64,000 bases of DNA from Martelella sp. NC20 (GCF_013459645.1 NZ_CP054862.1:1-64000); one strand, 5' to 3'; positions 26,935 to 36,480 are shown, counted from the first letter of the stretch. Made by a program: numbers and translations. The notes: generated from the letters alone by a model not told the origin.

Positions 26935-28185
26935 TCAGTTTCTGTTGGAAATGAAGGTCTGCAGTTCTCCCGCAGCTTCGGCGGGCTCGATTTCGCCGGA
27001 CGCGACATCGTTGATGACGCGGAAGTACTCCGTGGTGACATCCAGGGGGAATGCCTGGTCGCCGTTCATGTAGACCTGGTCATAGGTATTGAAGATATCG
27101 AGCCATTCGGCCTCAAGCGGGGTCAGGTTGTCGTACTTCACATTCTTGTTGACCGAGATCGCGCTGATCTTGCCCAACACGCGCTGCTGTACATCGGTCG
27201 ACAGGAGATAGTCCAGGAACTTGGCGGCAGCGTCGGGATCGTCGCTCTTGGTGCTGATGTAGTTGTATTCGGCAAAGCCATAGAGACGATCGGTGTTGGT
27301 GGGGAACGGGAAGATGCCGTAGTCGTCCAGGTTTTCGCCGCTGCCCTCGAGCTGTCCGACAAGCCAGTCACCTTCGAGCATCATCGCGGCACGATCGGCC
27401 GTGAACAGGCTGTAGGACTGCTTGTTGTCGATCCCCATGAAGGGTTGAAGCGTGTAATCCTGCGTCCATTTCGCGAATTCAGCAAAGGAGTCGGTCGCGC
27501 AAGGCTCCGTCGCCCAGTCGGCGGTCATCGCCATCAGCGCATCGTGCTTTTCAGCGCCGCACTTGGTTTCAAGGATGACGTCCATCAGACGCATCACATG
27601 CCAGTTTACCGTTCCGCCGAAGGTGAAGGGCGCAATGCCGGCGTCCTTGAGTTTCTGGGCGTCGGCCAGAAACTCTTCGTAGGTCTTCGGTTCTTCGGTG
27701 ATACCGGCCTTCTCGAACAGTTTCTTGTTGTAGTAGACGGCCTCGCCCTTGAAGGTGAACGGGACGCCCTGCTTGCCGCCTTCATAAAGGTCAGCAAAGG
27801 CGGCGGCACTTGGCAGCAGTTCATCGCTCCAGTGGTATTCGTCGTAGTATTTGTCGAGCGGCAGCGAAAGGCCGGCCTTCACATACTCGCCGCCGAGACC
27901 CAGGCCGGCCCAGCTGAAATAGATATCGGGACCCCGGTCGGAACCTGCGGCAACGCGGAGGGCGGTCTTATGCTCATCGACAGCACGCTGGACGATCTCG
28001 ACATCAATATCCGGATTTGCCGCCTCGAAATCGGCCGCGACCTGCTTGAGCGCTTCGTTTGCGCCGTTATTGTCGAAATTCAACGTCCACAGGGTCACAT
28101 CCGCTGCATTTGCGATGCTGGCTGCCATGGTCGTTGCAGCGATAGCCGCAAGGCTGACGGACTTGTAGTGTGTGAAGTTTCTCAT
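26935..28185 (-). CDS. Sugar ABC transporter solute-binding protein (CUT1, family 1)
   Basis: 416 residues with signal peptide MRNFTHYKSVSLAAIAATTM to SIANA. Family-1 binding-protein features include VTLWTLNF, KLFEKAGITEEPKTYEEFLA, MMLEGDWLVGQ and AAKFLDYLLS. It is the first gene of the operon SBP-permease-permease-glycosidase-ATPase. The divergent ROK regulator is separated by 316 bp of AT-rich control region. Confidence 0.93.
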   Translation of the reverse strand: MRNFTHYKSVSLAAIAATTMAASIANAADVTLWTLNFDNNGANEALKQVAADFEAANPDIDVEIVQRAVDEHKTALRVAAGSDRGPDIYFSWAGLGLGGEYVKAGLSLPLDKYYDEYHWSDELLPSAAAFADLYEGGKQGVPFTFKGEAVYYNKKLFEKAGITEEPKTYEEFLADAQKLKDAGIAPFTFGGTVNWHVMRLMDVILETKCGAEKHDALMAMTADWATEPCATDSFAEFAKWTQDYTLQPFMGIDNKQSYSLFTADRAAMMLEGDWLVGQLEGSGENLDDYGIFPFPTNTDRLYGFAEYNYISTKSDDPDAAAKFLDYLLSTDVQQRVLGKISAISVNKNVKYDNLTPLEAEWLDIFNTYDQVYMNGDQAFPLDVTTEYFRVINDVASGEIEPAEAAGELQTFISNRN

Positions 28186-28430
28186 TCTGCTTCCTCCTCA
28201 GGTGACACGGCTGTCGCCGCTCGGCGTGCGCTCTCGCGATGCGCCAAATTTGATATTGCCACAGCCCCGGAAACCAACTTCCGCAGGTTCGTCTGCTTGC
28301 GGCCTCCCGATCGCTCCTTCTCGTCGGACAAAAATGCAAAACACGCCGTCGGAGTCAATCACTTTTTTCTTTCATGAATAATTTGATCCAAAAATATGAC
28401 AAAAATGCGCGAAAAATGCGTGATACTCGC

Positions 28431-28457
28431 CAATATATTTCGTACAGAAAAATATTG
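28431..28457. promoter_or_regulatory. ROK-type operator candidate
   Basis: An AT-rich 27-bp dyad with ends CAATAT and ATATTG, inner TTTC/GAAA, 10 of 13 pairs matching. It lies in the divergent region, 45 bp before the ROK start. Extended AT-rich dyads of this kind are typical of NagC/XylR-like ROK sites. Confidence 0.45.
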
Positions 28458-28501
28458 CGGCGCAGCGAAGTGAGGGGTAAGAGCATGTCGGAGGACATTT
28501 C

Positions 28502-29680
28502 ATGAGTGAATTCAGACAGCTCTTTGGCGATGCGGAAGCACCGGCGGGCAAGGTGGTGAGGGCGATCGCCTCCATCGGATCGGTCAGTGCCAACGACCTC
28601 GTCAAGTCTACCGGGCTCGCGCGCTCGACGGTCTCCACCTTGCTGACCGATCTGAGGGAGCGCGGCATTGTGGTTGACGGAGAAACCCGAAGCGCCAGCT
28701 TCGGGCGCCCGACCCAGATGCTCTCGCTCAATCCGATTCAGGGATTTTGCGCCGGCGTTCTGCTGGGGTTGGGAGAGATTCGTATCATCATGTGCGATCT
28801 TGCCCACAATGTGCTGTCTGACACCTGGTTCGAATTAGCGCGAGACTATAGCGCAAACGACGCTGCGGAATGCGTGCGTCGCCAACTGGATGTCGAATGC
28901 GCCAAGCTCAACATAGCCGTCGGGGAACTGCTTGGCGTCGGCCTCGCCGTTTCCGCGCCGGTCTCATACGAAGGACGCATCCTCAAGGGCTCGGTATTGC
29001 CGACATGGTCCGGCATCTACATTGCCGAGGCATTCTCCAGAACGCTGGATTGTCCGATCTACGCCGAAAATGAAAGCCACTGCGGCGCGCTTGCCGAGAT
29101 GACCTGGGGGGTGGCCGTCGGCGAACCGAATTTTGTGCTTTTCAAATTCGACCTGGGCGTGGGCGGGGCAATCGTCATTGATCGTACCGTTCAGCGCGGG
29201 GCAATCGGCAACGCCGCGGAGTTCGGTCATATCACCTTGAACCCGCAGGGTCCTCTTTGCAGGTGCGGAAATCGCGGCTGCCTGGAAACCTATGTCGGTG
29301 GCTACAACCTCGTGCGTCTGGTCGAGGATGCAACCAACGAAAAGATATCCATAGAGCAGCTGGTGGAGCGCGCGCGCGCGGGTGACAAACAATGCAGCCG
29401 GCTGATCGAGGATGCCGCCGAGATGGCGGGATGGGCCATGGGCATTACGTCAACGATCCTGAGCCCTTCGCTTTTTGTCGTTGCGGGAAAACTGGCTTCG
29501 GTTGGAGAAACCTTTATGTCCGCTCTCACGCGAAGCTTTGCCAAGAACGCTGTTCAGCGCACTGAAACCGCGGCCGATGTTCTCGTCCCCAACTTTGTGG
29601 TCGGCAAGTTCGCGGGCAATGACGATACGGTTCTGGGAGCCGCTGCACTCGTGCTCCACCAACATGGGCGCGTATGCTGA
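28502..29680 (+). CDS. ROK-family transcriptional regulator (NagC/XylR type)
   Basis: 392 residues. N-terminal winged helix SANDLVKSTGLARSTVSTLL followed by a ROK sugar-kinase fold. The zinc-binding motif LCRCGNRGCLETYVGG is intact. The ATP-binding DxGxT loop of true kinases reads GLGEIRIIMCDL, so it is a regulator and not a kinase. Divergent orientation from the CUT1 operon makes that operon its probable target, with the imported sugar as inducer. Confidence 0.9.
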   Translation: MSEFRQLFGDAEAPAGKVVRAIASIGSVSANDLVKSTGLARSTVSTLLTDLRERGIVVDGETRSASFGRPTQMLSLNPIQGFCAGVLLGLGEIRIIMCDLAHNVLSDTWFELARDYSANDAAECVRRQLDVECAKLNIAVGELLGVGLAVSAPVSYEGRILKGSVLPTWSGIYIAEAFSRTLDCPIYAENESHCGALAEMTWGVAVGEPNFVLFKFDLGVGGAIVIDRTVQRGAIGNAAEFGHITLNPQGPLCRCGNRGCLETYVGGYNLVRLVEDATNEKISIEQLVERARAGDKQCSRLIEDAAEMAGWAMGITSTILSPSLFVVAGKLASVGETFMSALTRSFAKNAVQRTETAADVLVPNFVVGKFAGNDDTVLGAAALVLHQHGRVC

Positions 29681-29702
29681 TTGCTCTGATCCCAGAGCAA
29701 TG

Positions 29703-30008
29703 ATTGAGCAAACTCTACATAAAAACGCGGGACCGCAAGGGGGGCAGGTCAGACCCCAACTCGTGCATCTTTCGCTTTTCAAGGCGGACCAGGCAAAGGT
29801 GTTCGTCGATTCCGCCGTGGTGGAAGCAACTTCGAAACTGATGGATGTCGGCGGCGCTTCGGGCGCGATGCGCTCCAGAAATATGGATCGGCACTGGCGC
29901 AATGCCAAGACGATCTCGCTGCACAATCCGGCGCTTTATCGCGCACGCGGAATCGGCAGCTATCTGATCAATGGCGAACCCCTGCCAGGCGCCATGATCG
30001 ACGGTTAG
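29703..30008 (+). pseudogene. Acyl-CoA-dehydrogenase-like protein, C-terminal remnant
   Basis: Codons from about 29770 read AKVFVDSAVVEATSKLMDVG, SRNMDRHWRNAKTISLHNPA and LYRARGIGSYLINGEPLP. This is the end of the ACAD-fold flavoenzymes related to DszC/SfnC-type monooxygenases. The first 20 codons are not homologous and everything upstream is the ROK gene, so only the tail survives. Confidence 0.65.
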
Positions 30009-30025
30009 GCTCAGCACTCGTTAAA

Positions 30026-30106
30026 TCAAAGCCAGAGGATGACGGCTGCTGCGATGCATATGGCTGAGAAGAAGGCATACGCGCAGCGGTCATGATGGGT
30101 TGCGAT
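30026..30106 (-). pseudogene. IS5-family transposase, last 26 codons
   Basis: The frame ends RIATHHDRCAYAFFSAICIA then AAVILWL and a stop, the usual C-terminus of IS5-group transposases. It overlaps the last bases of the DhaKL gene, whose final codons (HRNPS) come from this IS sequence. Confidence 0.65.
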
Positions 30107-31751
30107 GCGCCACCCACTCGTCGCGTTCCGCCCGCGTTGCGATGTGCTCGAACAGGCGGGCGACGGCTTCCGCGCCGGGATCGGTATGGCCCGCAAGCTG
30201 GCTTGCGCCGACATAGCTGGCGCGTCCGGCATTGGCCCTGGTCATCTCTGTGGTCGCGTTCGCCCCTGTTCTGGCAGCCCTGGCGGCGGCGCCAACGCCG
30301 TCTTCAAGCGACTGCAGCGCTGGAGCGAGAGCGTCAATCATGGTTCTGTCGCCGGGTTTCGCGCCACCGACGTCCTGCATCCGCGAAAGCCCTGCCGAAA
30401 GCGCAGCGATCAGGTCGCAATTCTCAGCGCTTGCCTCGGCGGCGGCCGAAAAGAAGATAGCAAGCAGAACGCCCGAGGATCCGCCCATCGTCTCGCTCAG
30501 CGTCTGGCCGATGGCGCGGAGCAGGAGGGTCTGGTCGGCCAATGGCAGTCTCTCCACTCCATCGAGGATCGCACGTGCCGCCGTTGCAAGCGTGGTGCCT
30601 GTGTCGCCGTCGCCCGATTTGGCATCCAGCGCATTGAGATCGCGCTCCGCGTCGATCAGCGCCGCGCAGCAGGATTTGAGGAATGCTTCCGTCTGCGGGT
30701 GTGACGAAGGGGAAAAGCGCGCGGCGGCATCCTCGGCCGGCAACGCGACAAGCCCCGGCGCGGCGAAGCTGTTCAGCCCCGGCCATGCGCTGATGGGCGT
30801 TGCCGCGGCAAGCCGCTCCAGATCTTCCCGGTCAGCGGGATAGAGCGAGATCGAAAACCCATGCATGTCGAGCGCGGTCATCATGGAGGCCGGCCCGATC
30901 AGGTGCGAGATCCTGTCCCCGATCCGGGACGTTCTCAGCGTTTCGGCGAGGATCGACATTTCGAGTGTGGTGGTGCCGCCCAGATTGTTGAGCATCGCCA
31001 CATATCCAGACGCCTTCAGATGGGGCTCCAGCCGCTTGATCGCGACCGATAGGGCTTGCCCTGCCGTCTCAAACCGGAGTTTCTCGGCGCCCGGTTCCCC
31101 GTGAATGCCGAGCCCCAGTTCAATCTCGCCCTCGGCAAGCCTGTCCTCGCGTGCACCGCCCGGCATCGTGCATGTGCTGAGAGACATGCCAATACTGAAG
31201 ACGTTTCCCGCCGCGCGCTCAGCAGCCTCCGTCACAGCGTCGAGATCGCCCCCGGCCTCAGCGGTGGCGCCGGCGATCTTGTGGACGAACAGGGTGCCGG
31301 CCACACCGCGTGGCTGTGTAATTCCGGGTATCGCGATGTCGTCCTGAATGATGACCATATTCACCTTGAGGCCAAGTTCGCGGGCCCTTGCCGCGGCCAG
31401 TCCGAAATTCAGCCGGTCGCCGGTATAGTTCTTGACGATCAGAACGCAGCCCGCTTCGCCGGTCACCGCCCTGATCCCGGCAAGGACCGCGTCGACGGAG
31501 GGGGAGGCAAAGACGTCGCCGCAGATTGCGGCCGTCAACATTCCCGCACCGACAAAGCCGGCGTGCGCCGGCTCATGCCCCGACCCGCCACCGGAGATAA
31601 CGGCGACCTTGCTTTTATCCCAGTCGCTTCTGAGCATGACGCGGATGAAGGGATAGCCATCAAGGCGTGAAAGACGCCCACCAGATGCCGCGACAAGCCC
31701 GTTCAGCGCGTCCTGTATGATGTCTTCTTTTGCGTTTATGAATTGGGCCAT
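30090..31751 (-). CDS. Dihydroxyacetone/ketotriose kinase, fused DhaK-DhaL
   Basis: 553 residues. DhaK half (1-330): substrate loop ISGGGSGHEPAHAGFVG and the covalent-binding His in LGLGIHGEPG. DhaL half (about 365-545): nucleotide loop DAKSGDGDTGTT and ETMGGSSGVL. ATP-dependent kinases of this form phosphorylate dihydroxyacetone or, in rhizobia and Brucella relatives, erythrulose-type ketotetroses. The last five residues derive from an abutting IS5 tail, so the natural C-terminus has been replaced, but all functional motifs remain. Confidence 0.9.
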   Translation of the reverse strand: MAQFINAKEDIIQDALNGLVAASGGRLSRLDGYPFIRVMLRSDWDKSKVAVISGGGSGHEPAHAGFVGAGMLTAAICGDVFASPSVDAVLAGIRAVTGEAGCVLIVKNYTGDRLNFGLAAARARELGLKVNMVIIQDDIAIPGITQPRGVAGTLFVHKIAGATAEAGGDLDAVTEAAERAAGNVFSIGMSLSTCTMPGGAREDRLAEGEIELGLGIHGEPGAEKLRFETAGQALSVAIKRLEPHLKASGYVAMLNNLGGTTTLEMSILAETLRTSRIGDRISHLIGPASMMTALDMHGFSISLYPADREDLERLAAATPISAWPGLNSFAAPGLVALPAEDAAARFSPSSHPQTEAFLKSCCAALIDAERDLNALDAKSGDGDTGTTLATAARAILDGVERLPLADQTLLLRAIGQTLSETMGGSSGVLLAIFFSAAAEASAENCDLIAALSAGLSRMQDVGGAKPGDRTMIDALAPALQSLEDGVGAAARAARTGANATTEMTRANAGRASYVGASQLAGHTDPGAEAVARLFEHIATRAERDEWVAHRNPS

Positions 31752-32042
31752 TGCTGCTGCTCATCTGTTTTTGGCCGGCACTCTCCAGCCGCCATATGCA
31801 TGGTGAGATCGCGGGCCGGTCTGACGCCGCCCGCCGTCGTCGCCTCAGTTTATCACATTGTCATAGAAATTGGCCTCGACCTCCTGCATGTCGATTGCCG
31901 CGAGAACTTCGGGCAGCACACATGCGTCCGCATCGGCGTGGAGCGCGGCATGGTCGAAATCATTTGCTCCGGCGGAACGGTTACGCGCGCCACGCCGCCC
32001 ATTCGAGCAGAGCCCCGAAGCCGTCCGGCGACAAGATGGACG
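31752..32042 (-). pseudogene. Possible frameshifted C-terminal gene remnant
   Basis: No intact gene. On the minus strand one frame reads SILSPDGFGALLEWAAWRA then stop. A shifted frame continues from about 31985 as AGANDFDHAALHADADACVL, PEVLAAIDMQEVEANFYDNV and IN before a stop at about 31857. The two halves could be one broken protein end, but I do not recognise the family. Confidence 0.25.
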
Positions 32043-33167
32043 TCAGCCGCCGTTACCGATGCGTTTGCTGAGCGCCTTGCGCAGGGCGATGCCGGCATCT
32101 GCGATTTCGCCCGGAGCCAGTTTCTTGACCTCCACGCCGAAGAGCGAACGCACCATCCCTGCACAGGCGTCGGTCGCGGTTACGGTGCCATCGTCGCCGA
32201 TGCTCTCAATGCCTCCCGCCCTCTGACCGGACAGCATGAAGGCGAGACCTTCGGCCTCGTCCAGACCCGGAATCGGAAGGATCTCGACATGATCGGCCCA
32301 GACCCGGATCGGCCATCCTCCCGGCCGTCCGGCCGGGCCTGCGCCATGCTGGAAACTGCCGTCATCGCGCAGGGCGGCGAGAACGGTTTTCACGCCGGAT
32401 GCCGCCGTTCTGCTTTCCTGAGGCACCCCGCGTATGCGCGCCGCACTCTCGCCCATCAGCTTGCCAGCGTCGATCTCGGCCGTGACGTCGCGACCCTCGA
32501 CAATGACGCTGGCATGCCAGGGCGCTTTGCCGGCATCGCCCGAACGCTGGAACCATTCCGCGACCGAGTGATGGGCAACAACCAGCGGCGTGACCGAGAG
32601 CGCCGAAACGCCAAGCTTTTCGGCGACGATGGCCTGCAATTCACAGGCAATATTGTCGACATTGCCGATACCGGTCAGCGGCGCGGGTCCCGTTCTTGCC
32701 AGCACCTGATTGGCGAAATCGGGGAATGGCGCGGTGATGAAGCTGGTTTTCAGGCCGGTAGCCTTCAGCCCTACCTGGACCGACAGACCAAGCGTCAGAT
32801 GAGCCGCCAGAAACCCGCCCATGCCAGCCTCGCGCACGGCCTGAAAATTTTCCGGCGTCAGCCCTCGCGCCATCTCCGGCACGGTCAGCAGTGTCGCGGT
32901 GTGGAAGATGGTCCGCGGCGCAAGCCGACCGATCGTGTCTGCGGTTGCCTGGACGTCGGCAAGGTCAAGGCCGATGCCCTCGATGCGAACATGCCTGTTT
33001 TCCTGCAGCGCGCCAAGCGTCGCGCGCCAGGCGATGCCCCGGGCGCGGTCGGCGTCGCGGTCAATGACGGCGATGGTGGTTATCTCCGGACGGCGCGCCA
33101 GATATTCGACGGCATGGCCGCCCACAGAGCCGGCGCCGGTGACGAGAACGTCGATAGCCATGTTCAT
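32043..33167 (-). CDS. Saccharopine-dehydrogenase-like NAD(P) oxidoreductase
   Basis: 374 residues. The N-terminal Rossmann motif VLVTGAGSVGGHAVEYLA and acidic end of beta2 (VIDRDADRA) identify an NAD(P)-binding fold. The rest resembles saccharopine dehydrogenase-type proteins only loosely. Start overlaps the creatininase stop (ATGA), so the two are co-translated. The substrate is unknown; the neighbours suggest an amino- or imino-acid intermediate. Confidence 0.65.
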   Translation of the reverse strand: MNMAIDVLVTGAGSVGGHAVEYLARRPEITTIAVIDRDADRARGIAWRATLGALQENRHVRIEGIGLDLADVQATADTIGRLAPRTIFHTATLLTVPEMARGLTPENFQAVREAGMGGFLAAHLTLGLSVQVGLKATGLKTSFITAPFPDFANQVLARTGPAPLTGIGNVDNIACELQAIVAEKLGVSALSVTPLVVAHHSVAEWFQRSGDAGKAPWHASVIVEGRDVTAEIDAGKLMGESAARIRGVPQESRTAASGVKTVLAALRDDGSFQHGAGPAGRPGGWPIRVWADHVEILPIPGLDEAEGLAFMLSGQRAGGIESIGDDGTVTATDACAGMVRSLFGVEVKKLAPGEIADAGIALRKALSKRIGNGG

Positions 33168-34054
33168 TGCCCTTCCTGAACGGTAGGTTGCGCGATGCCC
33201 GGCTTTGCCGGATCACGGGCGACGCCGAGACGAAGCGGTGCGCGGGCAAAGGCTTCCAGGAAGCGGGCCAGCGCCGCGATCGTGACCTCGAGAATGGCCT
33301 CGCCGTTTTCGATCGTGGCTGCAGCCGGATCGCCGTAATAGCCACAATCATCAGCATGGAAGATCGCGGCCCAGCCGGCCCCCGCATCAGTGATAGGGTC
33401 GTCCGGATAGCCGGGAGCAATCCATGGCTGGATGACGCGCGGTTGAAGCCCGCCGATGCGCTTTTCAATCAACGCGGCGCTTTCGCTGCCCGAAAGAGCG
33501 AGCATCAAGGCCGTCTCCTGTTCGCAGGCATGGCCCGCACGGGCGAGCGTGCCTTTGAGAAGAGGGATATAGTCGCTGGCGCTCGGCTGGAAATAGTCGA
33601 TCATGCCGACAGCGTATCCATCGGTGATCAACTGGCCCGTGAGCGAACGCAGCGGCGCCGAATTGCCGCCATGACCGTTGACGAAGACAGCCCGCGTAAA
33701 ACCGCTGTCTATCACCGAGCGCGCAATGTCACCGAGCATGGCGACATAGGTTTCGAGCCTGAGGCTGATCGTTCCGGGCCAGCTCAGGTGATGCGGGGTG
33801 AAGCCGAACGGCACGGACGGGCCGACGATGACCGGGGTTGTTTCTGCAATCCGGGCTGCGGTGAGTTCGCTGACCGCCGTGCTGAGCAGCATATCGGTTT
33901 CGACCGGCAGATGATCGCCATGCTGCTCGATGGATCCGGTCGGGATCAGCACCAGCGCATTGGCGTCCCGCGCCCGGGCGAGTTCGGCCCGGGTCATCTC
34001 GGACCAGATCAGCGTGCGGGGCGCGAAATGGCGTTTGGTCTTGTCCTCATTCAT
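33164..34054 (-). CDS. Creatininase-family amidohydrolase
   Basis: 296 residues from ATG 34054, which overlaps the AroM-like stop as ATGA; an ATG at 34066 is less likely. Metal motifs are intact: IPTGSIEQHGDHLPVETD, VNGHGGNSAPLR and HACEQETALMLAL. The family opens cyclic amides (creatinine) or hydrolyses formamides and related bonds. It is embedded in a catabolic operon with flavoprotein oxidases and an AroM-like protein. Confidence 0.9.
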   Translation of the reverse strand: MNEDKTKRHFAPRTLIWSEMTRAELARARDANALVLIPTGSIEQHGDHLPVETDMLLSTAVSELTAARIAETTPVIVGPSVPFGFTPHHLSWPGTISLRLETYVAMLGDIARSVIDSGFTRAVFVNGHGGNSAPLRSLTGQLITDGYAVGMIDYFQPSASDYIPLLKGTLARAGHACEQETALMLALSGSESAALIEKRIGGLQPRVIQPWIAPGYPDDPITDAGAGWAAIFHADDCGYYGDPAAATIENGEAILEVTIAALARFLEAFARAPLRLGVARDPAKPGIAQPTVQEGQ

Positions 34055-34854
34055 GCCTTGTTCCAATCCTTCGGTAGATAGGCGAGATCATTCATCGCCG
34101 GGCCGACAAGGTTGCGCAGATGCAAAACGGTCGCGCGGTGCGGTAGGATGAGCGGCGCGCCGATGGCGCGTTCAAGCGCCGGGATCTCATCCGGCGCGTC
34201 ATAGGGCGCGAGGCCGACGCCGTAGCCGAAGAAGAAGGCGAATTCGACATTTGCCTCGCCGAGCTGCCGCGCGGCATCGAGCCAGCTTCCGGTAATCGGC
34301 GAGACTTCGAGCTCGATATTCTCGTAGAAGGGGCGGGTCTTCCAGTCGGCGATATCATGATCGGCATGCTCGGCATCGACGATAACGCCGATCTTCGGCT
34401 TGCGACGGGTGCCATGGGCGATGCTTGCCGCGATCGAGAACATGATTTCGCGGGGATGGATCAGCAGCGTGCCCGCTGAGATTGCCCCATGCGGAAATTC
34501 GGCGGCGCAGGCGAGCAGCACCATGTCGACGTGATCTTCCTGTTCCAACCGGTCGATCGTTTTCTGGACAAGTTTGGTGGCAAAGCCGAGTTCGAAGAAA
34601 CGGTGCTCCCAACCGTCGCCCATATGGTTCCCGACCGCCCCCTGCACATGCACATGCGCGCCGAGATTTGGCGTTGCCTTGTCGACCTGGTGCGGCAGGA
34701 GTTGCTCGAGCGTCAGATCCTCGTAGATATGACGCACGGTGATCCGGACGTCGGCGCCAAGGGCCTCAAGGAAAATCCGGTGATAGTGGAGGTATTCATC
34801 GCGGGGACCGTGGCCGGTGGTGACGACGCCGATATGCGTTGTTTTGACGGACAT
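34051..34854 (-). CDS. AroM-like family protein, copy 1
   Basis: 267 residues. The start HIGVVTTGHGPRDEYLHYH matches the AroM-like signature (TTGxxPRxEY), and the end has FFFGYGVGLAPYDAPDEIP and PLILPHRATVLHLRNL. A paralogue with the same organisation lies at 41177-41956. The fold is related to Asp/Glu-racemase-like proteins, and a cysteine is seen in LLACAAEFP. Function unestablished. AAGGA lies 6 bases before the ATG. Confidence 0.75.
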   Translation of the reverse strand: MSVKTTHIGVVTTGHGPRDEYLHYHRIFLEALGADVRITVRHIYEDLTLEQLLPHQVDKATPNLGAHVHVQGAVGNHMGDGWEHRFFELGFATKLVQKTIDRLEQEDHVDMVLLACAAEFPHGAISAGTLLIHPREIMFSIAASIAHGTRRKPKIGVIVDAEHADHDIADWKTRPFYENIELEVSPITGSWLDAARQLGEANVEFAFFFGYGVGLAPYDAPDEIPALERAIGAPLILPHRATVLHLRNLVGPAMNDLAYLPKDWNKA

Positions 34855-34858
34855 CTTG

Positions 34859-36067
34859 TTATCCTTGATCTGAAAGAAGGTTGACGGTCATCGGCTCTGC
34901 GACAAGCTTCGTTTTGTCCTTGCCAAACCGGGATGGCAGGAAGTCGCCGGCAGGATTGGCTCCATCGGCGATCATTGCTGCAAGTTGCCGCGATCCCTCC
35001 GGAGAAGCCATCAGGCCGTGTCCGCCATAGGCGGTGTTCAGGTAAACGCCATCGAGGCCGGCGACGGGCCCGATCAACGGGCCGCCATCGGCAGAGACCA
35101 GCAGACTGCCGGAGCGCACATGCCCGCCGGTGATTGAGCGCGCGAGGTCGTTCCACATCGGTATCATCGGCGCCACGGTCTTGATGGCCATGCCGAGATA
35201 GTCCGGATCGACAGGCGGATCGTCGGTGAAGGTGTCAAGCAGGAGCGTGGATTGGAAAGAGGCGGTCATCCGTGCGCCGCCGCTGTCGGGCCGCCAGAAC
35301 GATCCGAGATCGACATCCATCACGGCGGCATGGTCGGAAGGAACGCCTTCGACCTCGACATACTGAATGGTCGACCGGGAGAGACGCAGCGGCAGAGTGA
35401 CGCCGAGAGCCGGGAGCATAGCGGGGGCGCGGGCGGCGGAGGAAAGCACGACAACGGGAGCCGCGAGCGTGCCGTGACTGGTCTTCACCGTCACGCCTCC
35501 CGCATTCGGCTTTATGGCCGACACGTCGATACTCGTGGCGATATCGAAATCGGCGGATTGCAGAAGACCTTTCACCACCTGGGCAATATCGATCACGCCG
35601 TCTTCCTGGCGGAAGGCCGCCCCCGTCACATCCGGCGCGATGGTGGGAACCTTTTTCCTCAGGTCATCCGCTTTCAGAAAGACGACGTCGTCCAGGCCCG
35701 CCCTCTGCTGGCGGAGAACGCGCTGGTACAGGCCTTCGGCGCCATCCTCCGTCCGGCTGGCATAAAGGTAGCCGAGCGGGCGATAGCCTGCGCTATGGCC
35801 GGTGTATTCCCTGAAATCACGGTAGAAGGCGATGGACCGGCGGGCGATCGCGATGTTTTCGGGCTTTTCCCACTGGGCGCGGACACCTTCGCCGGAGCGC
35901 CGGGATGCCAGCATGGCGACGGCCGGCAGCCGCTCAACGACAAGCGGCCGCAAGCCCCTTTCGGCAAGGAAAAACGCGCTGGTCAATCCGGCGATGCCGC
36001 CGCCAATGATGATCACGTCGGGCTTGAAGGAAAGCGACGAAAAATCGGCATGAAAACGTGCGGGCAT
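34859..36067 (-). CDS. FAD-dependent oxidoreductase (DAO/DadA type)
   Basis: 402 residues. FAD-binding IIIGGGIAGLTSAFFLAERG with VVER at the end of beta2, and the C-terminal ANTAYGG-like segment GVYLNTAYGGHGLMASPEGS. The family oxidises secondary amines, sarcosine-like compounds or D-amino acids. Only 4 bases separate it from the AroM-like gene. Together with the PuuB-like flavoprotein two genes upstream it gives this operon two amine oxidases. Confidence 0.9.
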   Translation of the reverse strand: MPARFHADFSSLSFKPDVIIIGGGIAGLTSAFFLAERGLRPLVVERLPAVAMLASRRSGEGVRAQWEKPENIAIARRSIAFYRDFREYTGHSAGYRPLGYLYASRTEDGAEGLYQRVLRQQRAGLDDVVFLKADDLRKKVPTIAPDVTGAAFRQEDGVIDIAQVVKGLLQSADFDIATSIDVSAIKPNAGGVTVKTSHGTLAAPVVVLSSAARAPAMLPALGVTLPLRLSRSTIQYVEVEGVPSDHAAVMDVDLGSFWRPDSGGARMTASFQSTLLLDTFTDDPPVDPDYLGMAIKTVAPMIPMWNDLARSITGGHVRSGSLLVSADGGPLIGPVAGLDGVYLNTAYGGHGLMASPEGSRQLAAMIADGANPAGDFLPSRFGKDKTKLVAEPMTVNLLSDQG

Positions 36068-36111
36068 CGATCAGGCCATTTCCTGTCCGGCCCCGTCCTG
36101 TCCGGTCATTG

Positions 36112-36480
36112 TCACATGTCCCCCGCTTCCTTGGAGGGCGTGGCGCAGACGGCGACCACCAGCCCCGCCTCTCCGATGATGTGGCGATAGCGGTAGTTCT
36201 TCGGCAGATACATGGCATCGCCGGGCTTGAAATCGCGGGTCTCGCCGGTGGCCTCGACGATCTGCTTCGACCAACCGTGCAGACAATAGAGAATGACTTC
36301 ATGCAGGCCATCGCCTTCCACCATCACATCGAAATGCGGCATATATGTCGTGATGTGAAAGGACATCGGGGAACCATGGAGCTTGTTTGTGATAAGCCGG
36401 TGGCTGAACTCCTTGTCCTGATGGACCCATGTCAGTGCGACATCTTCCTGGCGCGACCATTGGATCTTGTTTGCGTTCAT
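36112..36480 (-). CDS. Small cupin-domain protein
   Basis: 122 residues. The beta-barrel motifs are FDVMVEGDGLHEVILYCLHG and FKPGDAMYLPKNYRYRHI, giving a partial set of metal ligands (one E/H pair and the later His). Excellent AAGGAG 7 bases upstream. Small cupins of this kind serve as isomerases, cyclases (ectoine-synthase-like) or sensors. Its role here is unknown, but it lies between two flavoprotein oxidase genes in the same operon. Confidence 0.8.
   Translation of the reverse strand: MNANKIQWSRQEDVALTWVHQDKEFSHRLITNKLHGSPMSFHITTYMPHFDVMVEGDGLHEVILYCLHGWSKQIVEATGETRDFKPGDAMYLPKNYRYRHIIGEAGLVVAVCATPSKEAGDM

Noticed and set aside
25912..28377. 821-codon plus-strand frame across permease and SBP genes
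   Set aside because: Antisense to two well-supported transporter genes and without any recognisable domain.
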